Notes: generated by a model from the sequence alone, not told the origin. DNA of 64,000 bases from a bacterium (GCA_021832345.1 JAKBKY010000005.1:1-64000), one strand, 5' to 3'. Counted from the first letter of the stretch, positions 52,919-61,655 are shown. Translations and numbers: made by a program.

Positions 52919-53422
52919 ATGGCCGTTGCAAAGGGACGAAAATCCTTGGCGAATGCAACCAAGACATTGAAGGTCGGGGACGTCGCGCCGGAGATCAATC
53001 TGAAGTCTCACACAGGCGAGGAGTTCAAGCTCTCCAACGTCAAAGGGAAGAAGAACGTTGTTGTCGCGTTCTTCCCATTCGCATTTACCCCCGTTTGAAC
53101 CAGTCAGATGCCTTCGTACGAGGAGAACCTCGATCGTTTCGAAGGCTATGATGCCCAAGTTGTGGGCATCTCGATCGACAGCGAACACGTCCTTCGGGCG
53201 TGGGCCGAGTCGTTAGGCGGCATTACGTATCCGCTTCTCGCGGATTTCTATCCGCATGGGGAAGTCGCGACGAAGTATGGCGTACTGCGTCCGGAAGGAA
53301 TGGCGGAGCGAGCGGTTGTCATTATCGACAAGGCCGGTACGGTACGGTACATCGACGTGCATGACATCGGGGAGCAACCTGACGAAGCGCAGATCTTCGA
53401 CGAACTCCGTAAACTCGGTTAG
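52919..53422 (+). CDS. Selenocysteine-containing peroxiredoxin (in-frame TGA read as Sec)
   Basis: A 167-aa AhpC/TSA-family peroxiredoxin that reduces peroxides. It runs through TGA 53096-53098 at codon 60. The frame reads NVVVAFFPFAFTPV, then TGA, then TSQMPSYEENLDRFEGYDAQ. In cysteine homologs this is FTPVCTSQM, so the TGA replaces the catalytic (peroxidatic) Cys and nothing else. Ordinary calling gives a truncated 5' part and a separate frame from ATG 53108 that has no ribosome site. The start is ATG 52919 with AAAGGAGGTCA upstream. A SECIS-like hairpin follows the TGA. The whole protein contains no Cys, so no resolving residue exists. A nonsense mutation is the alternative but would have to hit exactly this codon. 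The sel genes are not in the window. Confidence 0.85.
53110..53146 (+). promoter_or_regulatory. Bacterial SECIS-like hairpin in the peroxiredoxin mRNA
   Basis: Starting 11 bases after the TGA, GCCTTCG (53110-53116) pairs perfectly with CGAAGGC (53140-53146). Inside, CGAGG (53119-53123) pairs with CCTCG (53128-53132) around loop AGAA (53124-53127), which has a G at its second position. The apical loop begins 26 bases after the TGA, within the range usual for bacterial SECIS elements bound by SelB. The fold was made by eye. Confidence 0.65.
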
Positions 53423-53426
53423 GCTG

Positions 53427-53462
53427 ACGCGAGTGGCTTTGCTTCGGTAAGGCTACTCGCGT
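53427..53462 (+). terminator. Long hairpin between converging genes
   Basis: ACGCGAGT (53427-53434) and ACTCGCGT (53455-53462) pair perfectly. The inner GGCTTTGC and GTAAGGCT continue the stem with some G-T pairs around a TTCG tetraloop, giving about 16 pairs in total. It follows the peroxiredoxin stop by 4 bases and overlaps the last codons of the converging zinc-ribbon gene, so it can end transcripts from both sides. The T tract is weak. Confidence 0.65.
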
Positions 53463-53644
53463 TCTGCGCGCACCGATGCAATCGCGCCATTCTCATCAAA
53501 CGTCACATCGAAGACCAGCGGCCGGCAACACACCGGGCACTCTTCAATGAAGTGCTGCCGCCGACCGCCGGTGGGGTCGGCCCCCACCGCGCAGTGCGTA
53601 CCGCAGACGGGGCACGCGAAGAGGGCGTCGTCATCGAGCGGCAT
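53453..53644 (-). CDS. CPXCG-motif cysteine-rich zinc-ribbon protein
   Basis: A 63-aa protein with two knuckles, [19 protein letters not shown] and [20 protein letters not shown]. This is the family with an N-terminal CPxCG and a second CxxCCRP motif. It is probably a small zinc-binding protein of unknown role. I start at ATG 53644 ([13 protein letters not shown]); its first bases overlap the end of msrA. The stop lies inside the converging terminator hairpin. Confidence 0.82.
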   Translation of the reverse strand: MPLDDDALFACPVCGTHCAVGADPTGGRRQHFIEECPVCCRPLVFDVTFDENGAIASVRAERE

Positions 53645-54137
53645 CGAGGTTGCCGATATGGCATGCGCCACCGTGCTTTTCGAAGTAACGCTGGTGATAC
53701 TCTTCCGCAGGCCAAAACGCCGATGCTTTCACGATTTCGGTCGCGATCGGCTGCGAGAACCGTGGTTGCGCGCGTGCCAGTGAGCTACGCGCCGCTGCGT
53801 CTTGTTCGCCGTCATGCACGAAGATCGCCGAGCGGTATTGCGTGCCGGCGTCGGGCCCCTGGCGATTGCGCTGGGTCGGATCATGGATCTGCCAGAATGC
53901 GTCCAGAAGCTGCTCGTAGCTGACGATGTGCGGATCGAATCGGAGCTCCACGGCCTCCGCATGTCCGGTGGTGCCGCTGCACACTTGCCGGTAGCTCGGC
54001 TGCTCAAGCGTTCCCCCGGTGTAGCCGGCGACGGCCTCGAGGACGCCGGGTAGCTGACGAAAAGCGGCTTCAACGCCCCAGAAGCAGCCGGCGGCAAACG
54101 TTGCGGTGGAGGTGGTGGTTGGCGCAGTCATAGTCAT
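53631..54137 (-). CDS. msrA: Peptide-methionine (S)-S-oxide reductase MsrA
   Basis: A 168-aa MsrA of standard length that repairs oxidised methionine. The active site is [20 protein letters not shown], with Cys18 as the nucleophile. [22 protein letters not shown] and [12 protein letters not shown] follow. The C-terminus has one Cys (GGACHIG) that can serve as a resolving residue. ATG 54137 has GAGAAG upstream. It lies between dacB and the zinc-ribbon gene in a leftward run. Its closeness to the peroxiredoxin suggests a small oxidative-stress neighbourhood. Confidence 0.95.
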   Translation of the reverse strand: MTMTAPTTTSTATFAAGCFWGVEAAFRQLPGVLEAVAGYTGGTLEQPSYRQVCSGTTGHAEAVELRFDPHIVSYEQLLDAFWQIHDPTQRNRQGPDAGTQYRSAIFVHDGEQDAAARSSLARAQPRFSQPIATEIVKASAFWPAEEYHQRYFEKHGGACHIGNLDAAR

Positions 54138-54182
54138 GCCACTTCTCTACAACGTTTGACGGCGCCCGGTGGATGCGTTGGC

Positions 54183-55706
54183 TCACTCCGGCGCGGTCAC
54201 GATGCTTGAGAAAAGGCGGGCGCGTAGCTGCCCGAGTTCCTGGTCGGCTCCCGGCGCCGGATCGACCCAATCGTTGACGAGGAGCGAGAAGGTTACTGCG
54301 CCATGGTAGCGCGTTCGTATGAAGCCCGAGATCGTGCTGACGTGGCTGATCGTGCCTGTCTTGGCCCAGACGTTACGCGCCGCCGGGCTCCCCACGTACG
54401 AGTCCTGGAGTGTGCCTACCACGCCTGCGACCGGTAATGCGTCCAGGATGAGCCCGCGGTGCGGGCCGTCCCAATCGTGTTGCAAGATTGCGACGAGTGC
54501 GCGCGGTGTGATGCGGTCGTAGTTGGAGAGACCGGAGCCATCGACGATGGCGACCGTGGCTGGATTGACACCGATGCCTCGTAGCCAACGTTGCTCAAGC
54601 GAGATGCCGCTCGTGGTCGTGCCCGGCATGCCGCCTTCAACCACGCCCAGTTCTTTGAGGAAGGTCTCGGCCATCAGATTATCGCTTGGCTGCCACATGT
54701 CGGCCAGCAGCGCCGGCATCGGTTCGGAGCGATGTTGCCACAGCAGCCTTGCATCGTTCGGGGTCGTTCCGATGTGTTGAGCGCCTTCGATGGTGATGCC
54801 GTGTGCGGTCAATGCGCGGGCGAAGACGTCAAGTGCGTAGATAGCCGGATCGGGAACCGCGGGCGCCAGATCTCCGGACTCATGCCGACCTAGCGGATAG
54901 CTGCCGACGACGACGATCTCATGCGGATGGTTCCAGGGGCGCACCAGGTCGGCCGTATCGTGTGAGCCGGCCGGCCCCGTGATCGCACGATCGACGAGGC
55001 GTAGGCTTCCCGTCGGCGGATATTCATGCAAGAGCACGGCACCGCCCACCGATGCGCCGGGCGTGATGCGGAGCCGGATGGTATTTTCGTTCAGTGACAG
55101 AGCGCTCGTGACCGCGGCGTAGTAGTACGGCAGATCGTCCCAATCCCAACCCTGCGGGTAGCGCTGCGTGTCGTAGCGCGAGGCATCGGCGACGAGCTCG
55201 CCGTCGACGCGGGTGATGCCCGATGCCGCTACCGCTGCTGCGGCATCGCGCAGATCGCGCGTCCGCAGATGGACGTCACCTCCGCCTTTGAGGTAGAGGT
55301 TTCCGTGCAGGACTCCGTCGACGATCGTGCCGTCGGAGAAGACGCGCGTGCGGAAGGTGAAATCCGGGCCGAGGGTGTCGAGTGCCGCGGAGCCGACGAT
55401 GAGCTTGAAGTTGGAGGCCGGCTGAAACTCTTGCCCTGCGTTGCGAGAGTAGAGGAGCGTGCCGCGGTCGGAGTCGATGGCGAGCAGGCCCACCTGCGCG
55501 CCGCGCAGGACGGGCCGGCGAAGCAGGCGCGAGATGCGACGGTCGAGTTGGGCGATCTGTGCCGGGGTCCAAGCGCTGCCGCCGGGCGCAGGCATTGGGA
55601 GATTACGCGTGAGTGCGAAATCGGCCGCGTGAGCGGGGCGGCAGAGTGCAAGCACGATGACGGCGAGCAGCGCGGCACACCGTCGCTGCAACGTCCTATG
55701 CGTCAA
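54183..55706 (-). CDS. dacB: D-alanyl-D-alanine carboxypeptidase/endopeptidase (PBP4 type)
   Basis: A 507-aa periplasmic S13-family penicillin-binding protein. The signal peptide LQRRCAALLAVIVLALCRPA ends at HAADF. The three catalytic motifs are present: S-x-x-K as PASNFKLIVGS, S-x-N as QPSDNLMAE, and K-T-G as VWAKTGTISHVST. The inserted domains typical of PBP4 lie between the first two. It trims peptidoglycan side chains and cross-links. I choose TTG 55706, just after the manA stop; the earlier Met residues of the frame lie inside manA. The start is therefore somewhat uncertain. Confidence 0.9.
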   Translation of the reverse strand: MTHRTLQRRCAALLAVIVLALCRPAHAADFALTRNLPMPAPGGSAWTPAQIAQLDRRISRLLRRPVLRGAQVGLLAIDSDRGTLLYSRNAGQEFQPASNFKLIVGSAALDTLGPDFTFRTRVFSDGTIVDGVLHGNLYLKGGGDVHLRTRDLRDAAAAVAASGITRVDGELVADASRYDTQRYPQGWDWDDLPYYYAAVTSALSLNENTIRLRITPGASVGGAVLLHEYPPTGSLRLVDRAITGPAGSHDTADLVRPWNHPHEIVVVGSYPLGRHESGDLAPAVPDPAIYALDVFARALTAHGITIEGAQHIGTTPNDARLLWQHRSEPMPALLADMWQPSDNLMAETFLKELGVVEGGMPGTTTSGISLEQRWLRGIGVNPATVAIVDGSGLSNYDRITPRALVAILQHDWDGPHRGLILDALPVAGVVGTLQDSYVGSPAARNVWAKTGTISHVSTISGFIRTRYHGAVTFSLLVNDWVDPAPGADQELGQLRARLFSSIVTAPE

Positions 55707-55719
55707 GGTCGCGCACCAC

Positions 55720-56796
55720 TCAGGCGCTGTGCAACGGCGCAAACTGCGCCAAGAATGCATCGATATCCGAGCGTGCAATGCCGCAAGCCAGGAGCTGGCC
55801 GGTAAATGCATCCGTTTGTGCCGCTAGGGTCACGAGCAGAAAATCCGCGTCGGCGGCATCGGCGCGCACCTCAAGGGACTCTGCGGCGGCGGGAACGAGC
55901 GCAGTTTGGTAGGGGCGCAGCGTCGAGTGCTCGCCCATGCACTGCAGATCGAGCGTCGCAGTAAGCGCGGTGACGATGAGCGGGCGCTCGTAGGTGGGCA
56001 GCGCGTGGAGCGTCGCGGTGGCTTGGACCCGCTCTACTCGGAAGCGAGGATCGGCAATCAGCGCCGTGCGGTGTAGCCCATCGGCAAGGTAGGTGAGCGG
56101 TTGGATCGCGCCGCGGCGGCCCGCATGATAGTCGAGGACGTCTGCCGCTTTGGCGACATGGAGCTGCCGAGGTTGCCCATTGGCCTCGACCCGGTTCCAG
56201 TCGAAGATCCGATAGGTAAGATCGCTTGCTTGTTGGGTTTCGTAGACGACGACCCCCTTGCCGATCGCATGGAGCGTCCCGGCCGGCAGATAGTAGGCTT
56301 GCCCGGCCTGCACCGGTACGCGGCGCAAGAGCGCCGCCAGTGTTGCGTCGGCGACCCGGGATTCGTACTCGTCACGCGAAGTGTCGCGCGCCCACCCCAG
56401 GACGAGCTCGGCTCCGGGTTCGGCGTGCAGCACATACCAGCACTCCGTCTTACCGTTGGGTTGATGCTCGACGCGTTGCGCGTAGGCGTCGTCGGGATGG
56501 ACCTGCACGGAGAGCCAGTCGCGCGCGTCGATGAACTTGGTTAAGACGGGGAAGATACGTTGCGTATCGAGATCGCCCAGCAGGCGTACGCCTAAGCGCG
56601 AGCGTAGCTCGGCGACGGTTGCTCCCGCGAGCGGTCCGGTCGCGACCCGGTTGGTGTCCCAGCACTCCCAGGATTCGCCGATCTTCGCGTGCGGGTCACC
56701 CTCCTTGCCGTAGATGCGAACGAGCGCATCTCCGCCCCAGACGGCGGGGGTGAGTTTCGGCAGAAGCCGATACGCGGAGAGATCGCCGGTTACCAC
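55720..56796 (-). CDS. manA: Mannose-6-phosphate isomerase, class I
   Basis: A 358-aa type I phosphomannose isomerase of the short Bacillus-like group. It interconverts fructose-6-P and mannose-6-P for GDP-mannose and surface glycans. Visible blocks are LLPKLTPAVWGGDAL, GESWECWDT, LSVQVHPDDAYAQ (zinc-binding His), GKTECWYVL (zinc-binding Glu), YLPAGTLHAIGKGVVVYETQQ (zinc-binding His) and SDLTYRIFDWNR. GTG 56796 is my start; the long upstream frame is antisense-like and non-homologous. It lies 13 bases before the dacB start and 43 bases after the phospholipase D-like gene. Confidence 0.9.
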   Translation of the reverse strand: MVTGDLSAYRLLPKLTPAVWGGDALVRIYGKEGDPHAKIGESWECWDTNRVATGPLAGATVAELRSRLGVRLLGDLDTQRIFPVLTKFIDARDWLSVQVHPDDAYAQRVEHQPNGKTECWYVLHAEPGAELVLGWARDTSRDEYESRVADATLAALLRRVPVQAGQAYYLPAGTLHAIGKGVVVYETQQASDLTYRIFDWNRVEANGQPRQLHVAKAADVLDYHAGRRGAIQPLTYLADGLHRTALIADPRFRVERVQATATLHALPTYERPLIVTALTATLDLQCMGEHSTLRPYQTALVPAAAESLEVRADAADADFLLVTLAAQTDAFTGQLLACGIARSDIDAFLAQFAPLHSA

Positions 56797-56839
56797 AGCT
56801 TCGAGATACGGAGCCGCGTCCGGAGATTCCCGTTCGGCG

Positions 56840-57730
56840 CTACAAGCGCCGTGCGTGGGGCAAAGCGAGGTGACGGGCGATGGTTGCCAGCAGTGCGGGC
56901 GCGGTCGTGGTGTAGCCCCAATCGATCTGATCGTCGTAGCCATAGGTGGCGTTCGTCGAGCCGAGCCAGCCGATGCGCCGGTCGACGAGCAGCAGTTTCT
57001 CATCGGTCCAACTCGTGTTGACCCGCGCCCCGGCGCGGCGTAACCGCGCAAGCGCGCGTTGCTCGTAGCGATTGCGGCGCAGTTCGCTCCGCGCAACGGT
57101 GATGGTGACGTGCACGCGGCGTGCAAGCGCGCGTCGGAGGGCATCGTAAACGGCGTTCCCGTCACCGAAGGATTCCGTAGAAAGGCGGACGCTGTGCCTA
57201 GCGCGATCGATCAGGCGCGCCTCGGCTGCTAGGCTGGAGCCTTTGGTGACGGTCAGGGCGCCTGCATCGTGTGGGTCTCCCATGACGGCACGCTCGACGG
57301 GCAGCGCATCCTGCGCAGGCAACCTGAGGATGATTCCATAGCGGGCGAAGTTGCGATCGCTCAGGTAGACGCCGTTCGTGCCGTGATCGAGCACGACGGA
57401 TTTGAGGTGAATCGGCCGGGCAAGCAGGACGACATGAAAGATGGTGTCAGAGTGCTCGATGCGGCGATTCTCAGCAACGGCATAGCCCATGCCGCTTCCG
57501 GTGAGCACGAGCGCAACATGAGCGCCGCGCGCGTGCGCGATGGCCAGCGCATGGAGAATCGGGCTGCGTGATTGCAGCGTGTACGCAGAGACCGTGACGG
57601 TGCGAGCGGCCTCAATGCGCGCAAGCAACGCGGGCAGGCGGATCGTCGTTGGCGGTGCCGGCGAAACCGCCGTCAGCGCGCACGCCGTCAGCGCGCAACA
57701 GAGGAGGAGCGTTACGCCGCGCATACGCAT
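56840..57730 (-). CDS. Phospholipase D-like protein with one degenerate HKD motif
   Basis: A 296-aa exported protein (MRMRGVTLLLCCALTACALT, signal peptide with a possible lipobox at LTAC). It has two PLD-type halves. The first HKD motif is intact, IHLKSVVLDHGTNGVYLSD (HxKxxxxD). The second is TDEKLLLVDRRIGWLGSTN, where the His is replaced by Asp. Two HKD motifs usually join to form one active site, so activity is doubtful or altered. Start ATG 57730 lies 2 bases after the stop of the MFS gene. It is read with manA, dacB and msrA. Confidence 0.72.
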   Translation of the reverse strand: MRMRGVTLLLCCALTACALTAVSPAPPTTIRLPALLARIEAARTVTVSAYTLQSRSPILHALAIAHARGAHVALVLTGSGMGYAVAENRRIEHSDTIFHVVLLARPIHLKSVVLDHGTNGVYLSDRNFARYGIILRLPAQDALPVERAVMGDPHDAGALTVTKGSSLAAEARLIDRARHSVRLSTESFGDGNAVYDALRRALARRVHVTITVARSELRRNRYEQRALARLRRAGARVNTSWTDEKLLLVDRRIGWLGSTNATYGYDDQIDWGYTTTAPALLATIARHLALPHARRL

Positions 57731-57732
57731 CG

Positions 57733-58917
57733 CTATGCGGCCGGGGCGTGGCGTTTGGCGCCCGCGACGAACACGATCACGGCCAGCAACTGGAAGATGA
57801 CCGAGAAGGCCACCAGCGCCGCCGGCGAACGATCGTAGAGCAGCCCCATCAGGGCGCTCCCGATAAACCATGCGACGCCGAAGATCGAATCGAACGTTCC
57901 GAAGGCGGTGCCCCGTCGTGATTCGTGAGTGACTTTGGAGATGGCCGCGAGCACCAGCGAATCGCCCACGGTCATCCCCACGCCCCAGAGGACGATGCCT
58001 ATGGCCGCAAGCTGCGCATCTCCGAGAAAGAGCAGGGGCGCGGCGAACGCGGATGCGACCAGCGCACACGCGAGAATGAGGATGCCGTAGCGGTCGAAGA
58101 GGTGCCCCAGCAGCGGTGCGGCGATCGCCCCGGTCACCATCGCCAGCGCATACATCAAGGGAATGGCGCCGACGGGAATCATGTGCGTCTGCTGAAAATG
58201 GAAGGCGACGAGCGCAAAGTCGGCCATGCCGGCGGCAAAGAGCGCTCCGCCGGCGACATAGTAGCGGTACGGCAGGCTAAACGAGTTCTTGCCGGTGGGT
58301 TTGGTATATGCGTGGGCGATCCGCACGCCGAACTGCGATGCGGCGACGGCGAGGAACACCAGTGCCAGCGCCGCCGGAATCGCCAGCATCGCAAACGCCG
58401 GCGCGAAGTTGTCACCGTGAAAGAGGACGTAGGCCACCGTGAGCGGTCCCACGGTCGCGCCGGTCTGATCGAGCGCTTCGTTGATCCCGAAGACGCGGCC
58501 ACTGCCGAGCTCCTTGCCGGCGCGCGAGATGAGCGCCGAGGTGGCAGGCCGGCGGATGCCGCGCCCGAGGCGCTCTCCGATGATCAGCCCAGCCGCAGCC
58601 GGCCACGCTCCAGCCAGCGCCAGTGCCGGGACGCAGAAGAGGTTGAGTGCGTAGCCGATAAAGATCTGCAACCACGGTCGCCCCGTTCGGTCGGCCAGTC
58701 GCCCGGCGAAGATGCGCACGCCGTAGCCGAGCAGCTCGCTGCCGCCCGCAACCACGCCCACGATGGCCGCATTGGCGCCGAGATGCCCCAAGAAGGCGCC
58801 CGTGATGCTGCGCCCACCCTCGTAGGTCATGTCCGCGAACAGGCTGACGACGCCCATCAGCAGCACGAATCGTAATGCCGCCTTCGGCGAAAAGGAACTC
58901 TTCGTCGTATCCGTCAT
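57733..58917 (-). CDS. Major facilitator superfamily transporter
   Basis: A 394-aa membrane protein with 12 predicted helices. It starts at ATG 58917 (MTDTTKSSFSPKAALRFVLL). The MFS loop 2-3 motif is seen as GRLADRTGRPWLQIFIG and a second one as GHLFDRYGILIL. The stretch FADMTYEGGRSITGAFLGHLGA resembles bacterial MFS proteins of uncertain substrate. It heads a leftward operon (MFS, PLD-like, manA, dacB, msrA, zinc ribbon) and is divergent from folK-folE2 with 109 bases between. Confidence 0.88.
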   Translation of the reverse strand: MTDTTKSSFSPKAALRFVLLMGVVSLFADMTYEGGRSITGAFLGHLGANAAIVGVVAGGSELLGYGVRIFAGRLADRTGRPWLQIFIGYALNLFCVPALALAGAWPAAAGLIIGERLGRGIRRPATSALISRAGKELGSGRVFGINEALDQTGATVGPLTVAYVLFHGDNFAPAFAMLAIPAALALVFLAVAASQFGVRIAHAYTKPTGKNSFSLPYRYYVAGGALFAAGMADFALVAFHFQQTHMIPVGAIPLMYALAMVTGAIAAPLLGHLFDRYGILILACALVASAFAAPLLFLGDAQLAAIGIVLWGVGMTVGDSLVLAAISKVTHESRRGTAFGTFDSIFGVAWFIGSALMGLLYDRSPAALVAFSVIFQLLAVIVFVAGAKRHAPAA

Positions 58918-59026
58918 ACGGTGCGCGTTGCCCACGCGGCTCCAAGGGTCCTGGTGACGCGCGCAAGGGCCGGGGCGGGTGAGAGCGGGCAAGCCCCCAG
59001 AGCGAGGGCGTCGAAAGGCTCTGCCG

Positions 59027-60481
59027 ATGCATCGCTTCTATCTCGGTATTGGGTCGAACCTCGGAGATCGGCAAGCCAATATTCTCACCGCGCTTCAGCG
59101 GTTGCGTGCGCAGGTCGAACTCGTCGCGGTCTCGGCGTTCTACGAGAGCCCACCCGCCGAGGGCGCCGAAGGGCCAGCCTTCCTCAACCTGGCGGTGGAG
59201 GCGCGCGCGCCGCTCGATCGGCAGGGTTTTGAAGCGTTTGCCCGGCGCGTCGAACTCTCGGTCGGCCGGGCGAGTGCCCGCCCGCTCGCGGCGCGATCGA
59301 TCGATATCGACGTTCTCGTCTATGACGGCATCGCGCATCCGCGCTTGGCCGAGCGTTGGTATGTGCTCGTCCCCCTCGCTGAGATCGCGCCGGATTTCGT
59401 CGACGAACGTACCGGCCGGAGGCTTGCCGATCTCGCCGCCGCCTATCTCGGCCGTCAGGTGCATCGTCGTGAGCGAGCGCTTCATTTTTCCACCGATCGA
59501 CAGGATGAATCGCCCGAAGTGCGACTCTCGCTTAATCGAGCCGGGGTGGCGAAAGTGCGCCGCATCGTGCATCTGAACGTCGATGGGCGTGAACGCGTGT
59601 ATTCGGGCGAGTTCTCGATGGTCGCGGACCTCGCGCCGGATAAATCCGGGGTGCATATGTCTCGCTTCGCCGAGATTCTGGAAGAGGCGACGTTGGACGT
59701 GCTCTCGCGCAGCGACGCTCCCGAACGCGTCGAACGTCTCGTGGCGGCGGTGGCGCATGAGATCGTTTCCAGCCAACGGGCGGTGCGCGCCGACGTGCGG
59801 CTTCGTGCCGACTTTGGGCTCGAGCGCTGGACGCCGGTCAGCGGGAAACGCGGCGAAGAGACCTATACCTTGCTTGGGATCGCGCATGCCGACGAAGCCG
59901 GTGCCCGGTGCGTCATCGGGGTGGAAGCCGAAGGCATGACCGCGTGTCCCTGTGCGCAAGGGATGATGCGCGAGCATTCCTTACGCGAACTGCTCGAATC
60001 CGGCTTCGATGAGGCCACTGCGCAACGCGCGCTCGATGCGCTGCCGGTTGCCACGCATAACCAACGCGGTCGCGGGGCGCTGTTGATCGGCGTGACCGAC
60101 GACGCGGCAGCGCATGCGGTGCGCGCTGAGGACCTCGTCGAAATTGTGGAGAGCTCCATGTCGAGCGAAACCTACGATCTTCTCAAGCGTCCGGACGAGT
60201 TCTTCGTCGTCAACAAAGCCCATCACAATCCGAAGTTTGTTGAAGACGTCGTGCGCGGGATACTAGCGCGCTCGCTCGATGTCTACTCGGATCTTGGCGA
60301 GCAGACGTTCCTCTTCGCAAGTCAAGTGAACTACGAATCGATCCACAAACACGACGCATTTGCCGAAGGGTTTGGGACCTTCGGTGAGTTTCGCCGGGAG
60401 CTGCGGGAGGGCCGCCGGCCGGCAGGGCGCACGGATCTGGCGGCGTGGCTGGGAACGCGCCCGTCGCGAGTTATCGCCTAG
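59027..60481 (+). CDS. Fusion of HPPK (FolK) and GTP cyclohydrolase IB (FolE2)
   Basis: A 484-aa bifunctional folate enzyme. Residues 1-160 are HPPK: MHRFYLGIGSNLGDRQANIL at the start, YESPPAEGAEGPAFLNLAVE, and the signature RPLAARSIDIDVLVYDG. Residues about 165-484 are FolE2/MptA-type cyclohydrolase: GVHMSRFAEILEEATL, EGMTACPCAQGMMREHSLRE (catalytic Cys), LPVATHNQRGRG and NKAHHNPKFVEDVVRG with the metal His. The first half pyrophosphorylates hydroxymethyl-dihydropterin and the second opens the GTP ring at the start of the pathway. ATG 59027 has AAGG 9 bases upstream. There is no frameshift at the junction. Its 3' end overlaps the converging peptidase gene. Confidence 0.92.
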   Translation: MHRFYLGIGSNLGDRQANILTALQRLRAQVELVAVSAFYESPPAEGAEGPAFLNLAVEARAPLDRQGFEAFARRVELSVGRASARPLAARSIDIDVLVYDGIAHPRLAERWYVLVPLAEIAPDFVDERTGRRLADLAAAYLGRQVHRRERALHFSTDRQDESPEVRLSLNRAGVAKVRRIVHLNVDGRERVYSGEFSMVADLAPDKSGVHMSRFAEILEEATLDVLSRSDAPERVERLVAAVAHEIVSSQRAVRADVRLRADFGLERWTPVSGKRGEETYTLLGIAHADEAGARCVIGVEAEGMTACPCAQGMMREHSLRELLESGFDEATAQRALDALPVATHNQRGRGALLIGVTDDAAAHAVRAEDLVEIVESSMSSETYDLLKRPDEFFVVNKAHHNPKFVEDVVRGILARSLDVYSDLGEQTFLFASQVNYESIHKHDAFAEGFGTFGEFRRELREGRRPAGRTDLAAWLGTRPSRVIA

Positions 60482-61655
60482 GCTGCAGCGCCGCGATGCG
60501 CTCGCGCAACGACGGATGTGAACCGAAGAGCAGCTCGAACCAGCGCGGAGGGTCCTCGTCGGCGAGATTCTGGTCGCGTAACCGAGTGAATGCGGCCGCG
60601 CCGGAGGCGGGGTCACCGGTGGCGGCCAGCGCAAAACGGTCGGCGGCCCATTCGCGTGAGCGGCTAAACGCAAAGAGCAACGGCCGCAGCGCCTGTGAGA
60701 CGAGCTGCATGGCAAAGACGAAGCGCGCGAGCAGGAGCGGACGATCGCGTAAACGCTCGCGTTCTTCACGCGGGATCATGAAATACGCTGCGATAAAGAC
60801 GGTAGTCGCGAGCGCTTCGCCCAGCCCGATGAGTCTCCAGGTATCGGCAGCCACATAATGCCCCAGTTCGTGTGCGACGACAAACGTGATCTCGTCGTCG
60901 GTAAAGTGTTCCAGGAGCGTGTCGCCGATGACGATGCGATGCGTCCGGCCGATGCCGACGACGAAGGCGTTGGCTTTCTTCGTCTGCCGGCTCATGTCCA
61001 TGCGGAGAATCTGCGCGTCGCCGCAACCGTAACGCGATGCCAGTGTGCGCAGCCGTACTTCGAGCGGTCCCTCGAGCGGCTCGAAGCGGTTGAAGAGCGG
61101 CAAGACGTAGATCGGTACGACGATGTTGCCGAGGATCAAGAGCGGCAGCGCGCCGAGGGAGGCGTAGATCGGCCAGGCGTTGGGAGCGCGGCGCACGGCG
61201 GTTCCGAAGAGCGCGGCGAGCCCTGCGGTGACGGCCGTCCCGATCAACGCGCCCTTGAGTTCGTCGATGAGCCAGGTGCGGGCGGGCTGTTCGCTGAGGC
61301 CGTAGCGCCGCTCGCGCAGGTGTCCTTCGACGTAGCCGATCGGTAGTGAGCTCAGCGCGTCACCGAGACTTAACGCGGCGAAGAAGAGCGCCGGACGTAG
61401 GCCGGGGGGTGCGCCGTCGGTCCATGCATCCAGGGTCGTACCGATGGGGCCGTCGGCGAGCGCCGCGCCTCCGGCAAGGGTGCGCAGGACCTCGGCCACC
61501 GCCAGCGCCCGGCCGTTCCGGGCGTAGCGCTGCGGGTCATGTGGGATCGGGGGTGGGGGCGCGAACAGTGCGGCCCGCGCCTGGAACATCCGAATCGCAC
61601 CGTAGCCGATGAGCAAGCCCGTAGCGGCGGCGGCGATGGCGGTACGTTTCTTCAT
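60471..61655 (-). CDS. M48-family membrane metalloprotease (STE24/CAAX type)
   Basis: A 394-aa membrane protease with several helices. The first is GLLIGYGAIRMFQARAALF near residue 14, and others lie around residues 85, 140 and 170. The zinc motif is HELGH in ITFVVAHELGHYVAADTWRL. The third ligand Glu is in FSRSREWAADRFALAATGD. The layout matches STE24/CAAX protease 1 homologs, which degrade misfolded membrane proteins in bacteria. Its stop overlaps the end of folK-folE2 by 11 bases. Confidence 0.9.
   Translation of the reverse strand: MKKRTAIAAAATGLLIGYGAIRMFQARAALFAPPPPIPHDPQRYARNGRALAVAEVLRTLAGGAALADGPIGTTLDAWTDGAPPGLRPALFFAALSLGDALSSLPIGYVEGHLRERRYGLSEQPARTWLIDELKGALIGTAVTAGLAALFGTAVRRAPNAWPIYASLGALPLLILGNIVVPIYVLPLFNRFEPLEGPLEVRLRTLASRYGCGDAQILRMDMSRQTKKANAFVVGIGRTHRIVIGDTLLEHFTDDEITFVVAHELGHYVAADTWRLIGLGEALATTVFIAAYFMIPREERERLRDRPLLLARFVFAMQLVSQALRPLLFAFSRSREWAADRFALAATGDPASGAAAFTRLRDQNLADEDPPRWFELLFGSHPSLRERIAALQPRR

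Noticed and set aside
52778-53098. A separate short peroxiredoxin-like gene ending at the TGA, and a second gene starting at 53108
   Set aside because: The two parts make one uninterrupted peroxiredoxin in the same frame, and the second has no ribosome site. Selenocysteine explains it better.
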